Positions 52,689 through 60,061 of a DNA stretch of 64,000 bases are shown here, one piece after another; the stretch's first letter is position 1, and every line of letters begins with the position of its first letter. Position numbers and translations under genes: made by a program. The DNA is from Rhodanobacter sp. B05 (GTDB taxonomy: Bacteria; Pseudomonadota; Gammaproteobacteria; Xanthomonadales; Rhodanobacteraceae): positions 62,001 to 126,000 of the forward strand of contig NZ_MUNU01000009.1 of NCBI RefSeq assembly GCF_002001085.1, read 5' to 3'. Under the pieces are notes generated by a model. The model saw only the letters and a list, made by a program, of their open reading frames with translations. It was not told the origin of the DNA and ran no database searches.

Positions 52689-53921
52689 ATGGACATTCTT
52701 CCGATTCTCTCGACATTGCGGCGGCACAAGCTCACCGCGTGGCTGTTGATCCTGGAGATAGCGCTGACTTGCGCCATTGTCTGCAACGCGGTGTTCCTGA
52801 TCGGCCAGCGCCTGCAACGGATGGATATGCCCAGCGGCGTCGCCGAGCACGAGCTGTTGCAGATCCAGGTGGCCGATGTCACGACGCCGGCCAACCCCTA
52901 TGCGCGGATGGCAGAGGATATCGCCACGCTCAGGCAGGTACCCGGGGTGATCTCGGTTGCGTCGTCCAATCAGGTGCCATTCGGCAATTCTTCCTCGAAT
53001 GGCAACATCCGGCTCGATCCTGCCCAGCCGCAGCGCACGCTAAGTGCCACGACCTATTTCGGCGAGAACCTGTCGAACACGCTGGGTACGCGCCTGATCG
53101 CCGGGCGCGATTTGCAGCCGGATGATTTCGTCGACGTGGAAGCAGCGATGAAGGCGCTCGGCACCGGTGATGCCAAGGGCCTGCCACACGTGACATTGAT
53201 TACGCAGACCCTCGCACGGCGCCTGTGGCCGGGACAGAACCCGCTGGGCCGCCTCATCTATCTCACGCCGACCGTGGGGCTGCGCGTGGTAGGCGTGCTG
53301 GACAGCCTGGCACGACCGAATGCCTACGACATCAACACGGCGCAGTACACCATGGTCGTGCCGCTGCGCATGGGTGCAAGCAAGGATCAGAGTTACCTGA
53401 TCCGAACCCGGCCGCAGGATCGCGCCCACGTGCTGGCGGCGGCGTTGGCGGCCTTGAAGAAGGTCGACTCGGCGCGGGTGGTCACCACCAAACGCAGCTT
53501 CGATGATGTGCGCAGGAAATTCTTCCAGGACGACCGCGCGATGGCCGGCATGCTGGTCTGGGTCATCGTCGCACTGCTCATCGTGACCGCGTTGGGCATC
53601 GTGGGCCTGGCCAGTTTCTGGGTGGCGCAGCGCCGTCGCACCATCGGCGTGCGCCGCGCGCTGGGCGCCACCCGCGCCAACATCCTGCATTACTTCCAGA
53701 CCGAGAACTTCCTGTTGGCCACGCTCGGCATCGCGCTGGGCATGGTGCTGGCCTACGCGATCAACCTGTTCCTGATGACGCACTACGAGCTGCCGCGGCT
53801 GCCGGCGATCTACTTTCCGGTCGGCGCGATCGCGCTGTGGCTGATTGGCCAACTTGCGGTGCTTGGCCCGGCATTGCGCGCTGCCGCGGTGCCACCGGTG
53901 GTGGCGACGAGGAGCGTGTGA
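52689..53921 (+). CDS. FtsX-like ABC permease, pair 4 subunit B
   Basis: A 410-residue permease of the second B subfamily. Its start is MDILPILSTLRRHKLTAWLL and helix 1 reads EIALTCAIVCNAVFLIGQR. In the periplasmic domain, LGTRLIAGRDLQPDD and LARRLWPGQNPLGR stand where pairs 1-3 have different residues. The coupling motif is RTIGVRRALGATR. The C-terminal end AVPPVVATRSV is shared with B5 and B6. Confidence 0.9.
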   Translation: MDILPILSTLRRHKLTAWLLILEIALTCAIVCNAVFLIGQRLQRMDMPSGVAEHELLQIQVADVTTPANPYARMAEDIATLRQVPGVISVASSNQVPFGNSSSNGNIRLDPAQPQRTLSATTYFGENLSNTLGTRLIAGRDLQPDDFVDVEAAMKALGTGDAKGLPHVTLITQTLARRLWPGQNPLGRLIYLTPTVGLRVVGVLDSLARPNAYDINTAQYTMVVPLRMGASKDQSYLIRTRPQDRAHVLAAALAALKKVDSARVVTTKRSFDDVRRKFFQDDRAMAGMLVWVIVALLIVTALGIVGLASFWVAQRRRTIGVRRALGATRANILHYFQTENFLLATLGIALGMVLAYAINLFLMTHYELPRLPAIYFPVGAIALWLIGQLAVLGPALRAAAVPPVVATRSV

Positions 53922-53944
53922 TGGTGAGGTATCAATCACTCGCA

Positions 53945-54022
53945 GGAGGTCGCTCGCGGGCGATGCCTTTCCCGGCGGCACGGACGAATCGCGGGAACAT
54001 CGACCGCGAGCGGGTTCTCGCG
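53945..54022. repeat. Degenerate palindromic repeat between pairs 4 and 5
   Basis: Imperfect arms around CGCTCGCGGGCGATG (53951-53965) and the region 53999-54015 resemble the palindromes at 45634 and 48513, but they have several mismatches. It is probably an older copy of the same family. Confidence 0.6.
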
Positions 54023-54057
54023 TGGCCACACGGCAACTTTGGTTGAGGGGACCACGA

Positions 54058-55356
54058 ATGCTTGCCTACTATTTTGAGCTGGCCCTGCGCAGTCTCAGGC
54101 GCAACAAGGCGCTTACCGCGCTGATGGTGCTGGCGATCGCGCTGGGCATCGGCGCCAGCATGACCACGCTGACCGTGCTGCATGTGCTGTCGGGTGATCC
54201 GCTACCGGGCAGGAGCAACACCTTGTATGCGCCGCAGCTCGACCCGCGCGACATGACTGGCTATCGGCCCCGGGCCGAGCCGCTGGATCAGGTCACCTGG
54301 ATCGACGGCATGAACCTGTTGCAGGCGAAGCGGGCGGATCGCCAGGCGTTGATGACAGGGGGTTCGGTGGCCATCCAGCCGGCGCAGTCCGCCCTCGATC
54401 CGTTTTACCAGACGGCGCGTTACACCACGGCCGATTTCTTTCCGATGTTCGGCGTACCGTTCCGGTATGGCCATGCATGGGGCGCGAGCGAGGATGCCGC
54501 CAGTGCCGCCGTGGTGGTGATCAGCAGCAAGCTCAACGACAAGCTGTTCGGTGGTCGTGACAGTACCGGTCGCATCATGCGCCTGGAAAACCATGCCTTG
54601 CGCATCATCGGCGTACTGGGCGACTGGCGGCCGAATCCGCATTTCTATGATCTCAACGTGAAGAACTACGGCGCGGACGAAGGCGTCTACCTGCCGTTGT
54701 CCACCTCGCAGGATCTGCATCTGGCGCATCTCGGCGGCGCCGATTGCTGGGGCAATGGCGGCAACGATGCGACGCACACGGCACCTTGCGTGTGGCTGCA
54801 GTTCTGGGTGCAACTGGATACACCGGCCAAGGCAGCCGCATACCGGCAGTTTCTGGTCCATTACTCGCAGGAGCAAAAAACGCTGGGCCGTTTTCAGCGT
54901 CCACCCAACGTACGCCTGCGCAACCTGATGCAGTGGCTGGACTACGAGCGGGTGGTGCCTGGCGACGTGCAATTGCAGAGCTGGCTGGCGCTGGGTTTCC
55001 TGCTGGTGTGTCTGGTCAATACGGTGGGCCTGATGCTGGCCAAGTTCCTGCGTCGTTCCGCCGAACTGGGGGTGCGTCGCGCATTGGGCGCGTCGCGGCG
55101 TGCGCTGTTCAGCCAGTTGCTGGTGGAAGCAGGCGTGGTCGGGCTGGCCGGTGGCCTGGGTGGCCTGCTGCTGGCGTATCTCGGCCTGTGGCTGGTTCGT
55201 CGACAGCCGGCGGACTACGCGCCGCTGGCGCATCTGGATGGCGCGATGCTGTTGATGACACTCCTGCTGGCGGTGGGTGCCAGCCTGCTGGCCGGGGTGC
55301 TGCCGGCCTGGCGCGCCTGCCGCGTCACCCCCGGCCTGCAACTGAAGAGTAATTAG
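54058..55356 (+). CDS. FtsX-like ABC permease, pair 5 subunit A
   Basis: A 432-residue permease close to A4: SLRRNKALTALMVLAIALGIGASM, HVLSGDPLPGRSNTLYAPQLD, and LNDKLFGGRDSTGR. The Cys pair is ADCWGNGG... APCVW, with three to four residues fewer between the Cys than in most others. The coupling motif is AELGVRRALGASR. The GAGGGGA before the ATG supports this start; the upstream frame overlaps the degenerate palindrome and the end of B4. Confidence 0.9.
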   Translation: MLAYYFELALRSLRRNKALTALMVLAIALGIGASMTTLTVLHVLSGDPLPGRSNTLYAPQLDPRDMTGYRPRAEPLDQVTWIDGMNLLQAKRADRQALMTGGSVAIQPAQSALDPFYQTARYTTADFFPMFGVPFRYGHAWGASEDAASAAVVVISSKLNDKLFGGRDSTGRIMRLENHALRIIGVLGDWRPNPHFYDLNVKNYGADEGVYLPLSTSQDLHLAHLGGADCWGNGGNDATHTAPCVWLQFWVQLDTPAKAAAYRQFLVHYSQEQKTLGRFQRPPNVRLRNLMQWLDYERVVPGDVQLQSWLALGFLLVCLVNTVGLMLAKFLRRSAELGVRRALGASRRALFSQLLVEAGVVGLAGGLGGLLLAYLGLWLVRRQPADYAPLAHLDGAMLLMTLLLAVGASLLAGVLPAWRACRVTPGLQLKSN

Positions 55357-55438
55357 TGCGCTTTCCTTGTGCGTGGAAGCGGCCACCCATGGCCGCACTC
55401 CTCAAGAAAACCCGCTTCGATCGAAGCAAGAGGCAAAC

Positions 55439-56671
55439 ATGGAACTGCGACCGATTCTCTCCACCCTGTGCCGACACAAGATCACCGCATGGCTGTTGAT
55501 CCTGGAGATTGCGCTGACCTGCGCCATCGTGTGCAACGCGGTGTTTCTTATCCATCAACGCCTGCAGCGCATGGATATTCCCAGCGGCATCGCCGAGCAC
55601 GATCTGCTGCAGATCAAGTTTGCGTATATCGGCGATCGACCGGATGCCTACGCCCAGGCGCAAACCGATCTGGCGACACTGCAGCAGATCGCCGGAGTGC
55701 AGGCGGTGGCCCTGGTAAACCAGCTGCCGCTCAGTGGCGACGCCATGTCCAACAGCGGCATCAAGCTGCGCCCCCACCAGCGGCAGAACTCGCTCGAGGT
55801 GGCGAGCTACTACGGCCAGAACCTGCTGGCGACGCTGGGTGTACGAATCATTGCGGGACGCGATTTTCAGCCCGATGAACTGATCGACCTGAAAACCGCC
55901 ATGCCCGCGCTGCATAGCAACGACATGAAAAACCTGCCGCACGCCGTGATCGTTGCCCAGGCAGTCGCCGTACGTCTGTGGCCAGGGCAGAGTGCGCTGG
56001 GCAAGACCATCTACGTTGGCAACGACATACCGTTGCAGGTGGTCGGCGTGATGGCGCAACTGGCTCGGCCGAACATGCTGCAGATGGGCGCCCAGTACAG
56101 CATCGTGTATCCGATACGCCTGACCGCGACGGAGGGCGGAAGCTACCTGATCCGCACCACCTCGCAGGATCGCGAGCAGGTGCTGAAATTCGCCCTTGCT
56201 GCGCTCAAGCGCCTCGATCCGAATCGCATCGTGCTGGAGCAACGCACGTATGACGAACTGCGTCATGAGTCCTTTCAGAACGATCGCGCCATGGCCGGCA
56301 TGCTGGTGGGTGTCATCGTGGCGCTGCTGATCGTCACCGCGCTGGGTATCGCGGGCCTTGCCAGCTTCTGGGTCGGTCAGCGCCGCCGCACCATCGGCGT
56401 GCGCCGCGCGCTGGGCGCCACCCGCGCCGACATCCTGCACTACTTCCAGACCGAGAACTTCCTGCTGGCCACGCTCGGCATCGCGCTGGGCATGCTGCTG
56501 GCCTACGCCATCAACCTGTTCCTTATGCTGCATTACGAATTGCCGCGGTTGCCGGCGATCTATTTCCCGGCCGGCGCGATCGGGCTGTGGCTGATCGGTC
56601 AACTCGCCGTGCTCGGCCCGGCGCTGCGCGCCGCGGCGGTGCCGCCGGTGGTGGCGACGAGGAGCGTGTGA
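55439..56671 (+). CDS. FtsX-like ABC permease, pair 5 subunit B
   Basis: A 410-residue permease close to B4: MELRPILSTLCRHKITAWLL, helix 1 EIALTCAIVCNAVFLIHQR, and LGVRIIAGRDFQPDE and AVRLWPGQSALGK in the periplasmic domain. The coupling motif is RTIGVRRALGATR and the end is AVPPVVATRSV. It lies 82 bp after A5, with a short hairpin (55379-55385 with 55390-55396) in the gap. It is followed by an inverted toxin-antitoxin module. Confidence 0.9.
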   Translation: MELRPILSTLCRHKITAWLLILEIALTCAIVCNAVFLIHQRLQRMDIPSGIAEHDLLQIKFAYIGDRPDAYAQAQTDLATLQQIAGVQAVALVNQLPLSGDAMSNSGIKLRPHQRQNSLEVASYYGQNLLATLGVRIIAGRDFQPDELIDLKTAMPALHSNDMKNLPHAVIVAQAVAVRLWPGQSALGKTIYVGNDIPLQVVGVMAQLARPNMLQMGAQYSIVYPIRLTATEGGSYLIRTTSQDREQVLKFALAALKRLDPNRIVLEQRTYDELRHESFQNDRAMAGMLVGVIVALLIVTALGIAGLASFWVGQRRRTIGVRRALGATRADILHYFQTENFLLATLGIALGMLLAYAINLFLMLHYELPRLPAIYFPAGAIGLWLIGQLAVLGPALRAAAVPPVVATRSV

Positions 56672-56745
56672 TGAAACAGGGAGTCGAGAACAGAGCGTGC
56701 GGAGCGGGACGAAACGGGAAGGCACAGGCCTCCCGCATTGGCCAC

Positions 56746-57048
56746 TCAGGTTTGGGGCGTCGTGCGATGCCGCCAATAGCCAGGTTCCTGATGGCAATGC
56801 ATCACGGCCACGATCAGGATGTAATCCACTTCGATGGTGTACAGGACCGCGTAGGGGAACACACGGGTCAGGCAGCGGCGAACGTCGTGCGCCATGAGGG
56901 CGAAGGCCAGGGGCTGTTCGGCGAGCTCTTCGATGGCGATTTCCACGCTGCTGACGAAGCGTTGCGCAAGTTCGTTTTGTATGGCCGCGTAGTAGCGTGT
57001 CGCCCCCTCGAACTCCGCCAGAGCCTCGGGGTGAAACCTGAACGTCAT
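56746..57048 (-). CDS. ParE/RelE-family toxin
   Basis: A 100-residue toxin. FHPEALAEFEGATRYYAAIQ is the usual first helix and LTRVFPYAVLYTIEVDYILI contains the conserved Arg-x-Phe-Pro-Tyr pattern. It targets DNA gyrase or ribosome-bound mRNA in related systems. It overlaps the stop of the antitoxin by four bases, as is usual for antitoxin-first operons. The module is on the strand opposite the permease genes around it. Confidence 0.88.
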   Translation of the reverse strand: MTFRFHPEALAEFEGATRYYAAIQNELAQRFVSSVEIAIEELAEQPLAFALMAHDVRRCLTRVFPYAVLYTIEVDYILIVAVMHCHQEPGYWRHRTTPQT

Positions 57049-57278
57049 CGGGTGACGATGCGCTGCACGCGCGCCAGAGCCTCGGGGCCTGCGACGGGTT
57101 CGACCGCGCCGCTGCGAACCTCATCGCGGCGACGCGCCGCCTCGGCGGCCCAAAGTTCCTGGATCTTCCGGTCGTGTGCCGGATCGAGGCTCTCCACCAG
57201 CCGGTCGGCCAGCAACGCCCTGGCGTCGCTGGGTAGCGACAGCGCGGCTTCGGTGAGTTGTTCGACGGTGATGACCAT
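57045..57278 (-). CDS. Antitoxin of the ParE-type module
   Basis: A 77-residue protein with ITVEQLTEAALSLPSDARAL and LADRLVESLDPAHDRKIQEL, the pattern of addiction-module antitoxins of the TIGR02574 (putative addiction module component) family. It should bind the toxin and repress the operon. ATG 57278 is the natural start; the frame is open a further 15 codons upstream without support. Confidence 0.86.
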   Translation of the reverse strand: MVITVEQLTEAALSLPSDARALLADRLVESLDPAHDRKIQELWAAEAARRRDEVRSGAVEPVAGPEALARVQRIVTR

Positions 57279-57421
57279 GGGGAAAGCATACGCGGGCGCT
57301 GAGCCGCGCTCAACTCGCGTCATCGGGTCTCCGGTCCCGAGGCAGCAAGCCGGGAAAGGGGCATGGCTGGAGTGCCAGTGCTTTTCCCATTCTTTATTTC
57401 CTACTCCGAAGGAGTGACGTG

Positions 57422-58744
57422 ATGTTCGGTTACTACCTCGACCTCGCGCTGCGCAGCCTCAAGCGCAACAGGATGCTGACCGCGCTGATGATCGTCGCCA
57501 TCGCGGTGGGCATCGGCGCCAGCATGACCACGTTGACGGTGATGCGCCTGTTGTCCGGTGACCCGGTGCCCACGCGCAGCGGCACCCTGTTCTATCCGCA
57601 GGTCGACCCGAATCCTTATTCGGATGGGCCGTCGCTGCCCTACGACATGATGGATTACCGGTCGGCGGTGGATTTGTGGAGTGCGCATCGCGCTGATCGG
57701 CAGGCGCTGATCGCGCACGGTCAGCTGAAGCTGACCGCACCGCAGGTGAACCTGCCGCCGCTGATGGCGCAGGTGCTTTCCACCACCAGCGAATTTTTTC
57801 CGATGTTCGATGTACCGTTTCGCTACGGCCATGGTTGGTCGGAGCAGGACGATGCAAGCCGCGCGCGGGTCGCAGTCATCTCCTCGGACCTCAACAACAA
57901 GCTGTTCAACGGCGCCGACAGTGTGGGTCGCACGCTCCGGCTGAAAGACTCGGATGTGCGCATCATCGGCGTGCTGGATGCATGGCGCCCGTCGCCGCAA
58001 TTCTATGACGTGGCCGGCGGGCGCTTCGCCGAAGGTCAGACCGGCGACTTCTACGGCCGTCCGGAGGATGTTTTCATGCCGTTCAGCAGTTCGTCGGATA
58101 TCAATCCTGCCGGCTTCACCTTCTTTACCTGCTGGAGCATGCCAAAAAGTACTGGGACCCTGCAGACATCCCCTTGTGTGTGGATGACGCTATGGGTGCA
58201 ACTGGACAGCGCCGCCAGGGTTCGCAGCTATCGTCAATTCGTGGCCGACTATGCCGCCCAGCAGAAATCGCTCGGTCGTTTCGCTCGCGCCGACAACACG
58301 CAACTGCGCAGCCTGATGGGATGGCTGGACTTCAATCACGTGGTACCCAGCGATGTGCGCCTGCAGATGTGGGCGGCCTTCGCGTTTCTGCTGATCTGCC
58401 TGTTCAACACCGTAGGCCTGCTGTTGGCGAAGTTCCTGCGCCGTGCCGGCGAGATCGGGGTGCGGCGTGCGTTGGGTGCCAGTCGTGCGGCGGTACTGGC
58501 GCAGTGCCTGTTCGAAGCGGGATTGATCGGTTTGCTGGGCGGTATCGGCGGTCTGCTGCTCACCCTGCTGGGACTGTGGCTGGTGCGTCGCCAGCCGGTG
58601 GCCTATGCCGACCTGGTGCACCTGGATACGGCGATGTTCCTGCTCACGTTTGCGCTGGCGATCGCCGCCAGCCTGCTGGCCGGGTTGCTGCCTGCGCTGC
58701 GCGCCAGCCGCATGGCGCCCGGCCTGCAGCTGAAGATCACTTGA
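57422..58744 (+). CDS. FtsX-like ABC permease, pair 6 subunit A
   Basis: A 440-residue permease of the second A subfamily: SLKRNRMLTALMIVAIAVGIGASM, RLLSGDPVPTRSGTLFYPQVD and LNNKLFNGADSVGRTLRL. The Cys pair is FTCWSM... SPCVW and the coupling motif GEIGVRRALGASR. It resumes the array after the toxin-antitoxin module; an AAGGAG sequence precedes the ATG. It is 11 bases from B6. Confidence 0.9.
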   Translation: MFGYYLDLALRSLKRNRMLTALMIVAIAVGIGASMTTLTVMRLLSGDPVPTRSGTLFYPQVDPNPYSDGPSLPYDMMDYRSAVDLWSAHRADRQALIAHGQLKLTAPQVNLPPLMAQVLSTTSEFFPMFDVPFRYGHGWSEQDDASRARVAVISSDLNNKLFNGADSVGRTLRLKDSDVRIIGVLDAWRPSPQFYDVAGGRFAEGQTGDFYGRPEDVFMPFSSSSDINPAGFTFFTCWSMPKSTGTLQTSPCVWMTLWVQLDSAARVRSYRQFVADYAAQQKSLGRFARADNTQLRSLMGWLDFNHVVPSDVRLQMWAAFAFLLICLFNTVGLLLAKFLRRAGEIGVRRALGASRAAVLAQCLFEAGLIGLLGGIGGLLLTLLGLWLVRRQPVAYADLVHLDTAMFLLTFALAIAASLLAGLLPALRASRMAPGLQLKIT

Positions 58745-58755
58745 GGACACTTGTC

Positions 58756-59970
58756 ATGCAGATCCGCCCCATTTTCGCCGCCCTGCGCAAGCATCGTCTT
58801 GCAACCTTTCTGATCTCCATGGAAATCGCGTTGGCCTGCGCCGTGCTTTGCAACGCCTGCTTCCTGATTGTCAACCGGGTGCAGCTGAGCCATATCCACA
58901 GCGGCGTCGATGAGGGCGCACTGGCTGCCATCAAGCTCACCGGCTTTGATGAGGACCGGGGCGTCGATCTCAATGCCCGCGTGCTCAACGGCCTGGCCAA
59001 GATCCCAGGCATGCAATCGGTCAGCGTGATCAGCGCCGTCCCGTTCAGCGGTTCTCCCAACAACGCCGGCATCACCACGGATGCCGAGGGCAAGCAATTT
59101 GCCGGCGTGGTGAATTTCTACTCGGGCGGGCCGGGTAGCTTCAAGGCGCTCGGCGTTCACCTGATCGCGGGACGCGCACCGCAGGAAGGTGACTATCAGC
59201 CCGTGGTTCACTTCGTGCCCGACGATGCGCTGGTATGGATTACGCAGTCGCTAGCCGATCACGCGTGGCCCGGTGTCGATCCGCTCGGCAAGGAGTTCTG
59301 GGTTGGCAAGCCCCATTTCCGGGTGGCTGGCGTGGTGGCGAATCTGGCGCGGCCATCTCCAGGCGAGGGCGGCCCTTCCACCATCGATTGGTCGGTGTTC
59401 GTGCCGTCCCAGCCCGGCGCGCATTTCGCCGGCACCTACCTTTTGCGCGCGTCGCCCGAGCAATTGCCGCGCGTGCTTCGTGACGCGCGCGTGGCCATCG
59501 CCAGAATCGCACCTGACGCGGTGCTGGACACCACCGCCAGCCAGAGCGTGGCCAGCCTGCGCGAAAAATTTTTCGAGCAAGACCGCACCATGGCCGGCAT
59601 CCTGGTCGGCGTGATCACCGCCATGCTGCTGGTCACCGCTCTGGGCATCGTCGGCCTGGCCAGCTTCTGGGTGCAGCAGCGGCGCCGGCAGATCGGTATC
59701 CGCCGCGCCATCGGCGCCACCCGGCGCGACATCCTGCGCTATTTCCAGACCGAGAACCTGCTGATCGTCACCGGCGGCATCGTGCTGGGGATGGTGCTGG
59801 CGTTTGCGCTCAATATCACGCTGATGAAGTTCTACGAGCTGCCGCGCCTGCCGCTGTATTACCTGCCGATTGGCGCGCTGGCGCTGTGGGGTCTGGGTCA
59901 GCTGGCGGTGCTGGGCCCGGCGTTGCGCGCGGCGGCGGTGCCGCCGGTGGTGGCGACGCGGTCGGTGTAA
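58756..59970 (+). CDS. FtsX-like ABC permease, pair 6 subunit B
   Basis: A permease of 404 residues, the most divergent B subunit. Its start is MQIRPIFAALRKHRLATFLI and helix 1 EIALACAVLCNACFLI. The periplasmic domain has LGVHLIAGRAPQEGD and SLADHAWPGVDPLGK. The coupling motif is RQIGIRRAIGATR, with two conservative changes relative to the other B subunits, and the end AVPPVVATRSV matches B4 and B5. It is the last permease of the array. The long frame upstream is a shadow inside A6. Confidence 0.9.
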   Translation: MQIRPIFAALRKHRLATFLISMEIALACAVLCNACFLIVNRVQLSHIHSGVDEGALAAIKLTGFDEDRGVDLNARVLNGLAKIPGMQSVSVISAVPFSGSPNNAGITTDAEGKQFAGVVNFYSGGPGSFKALGVHLIAGRAPQEGDYQPVVHFVPDDALVWITQSLADHAWPGVDPLGKEFWVGKPHFRVAGVVANLARPSPGEGGPSTIDWSVFVPSQPGAHFAGTYLLRASPEQLPRVLRDARVAIARIAPDAVLDTTASQSVASLREKFFEQDRTMAGILVGVITAMLLVTALGIVGLASFWVQQRRRQIGIRRAIGATRRDILRYFQTENLLIVTGGIVLGMVLAFALNITLMKFYELPRLPLYYLPIGALALWGLGQLAVLGPALRAAAVPPVVATRSV

Positions 59971-60061
59971 GAACCGTGCTATCTGGCACGGGAGGGCGCG
60001 GCTGGCGACGTGCACAATCATGGGGTCCGTACCCCTCCTACAACTCAAGGATCCTGTGTTG

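Noticed and set aside
45634..54022. Regularly recurring palindromes as a CRISPR array
   Set aside because: The repeats are kilobases apart, internally palindromic and lie between genes; there are no spacers and no cas genes.
57368..57400. GG/GC pair upstream of permease A6 as a sigma-54 promoter
   Set aside because: Spacing is nine bases and the surrounding bases do not match the consensus.
59984..60002. TGGCACGGGAGGGCGC-like sequence before the DUF885 gene as a second sigma-54 promoter
   Set aside because: The GG to GC spacing is nine or eleven bases rather than ten.
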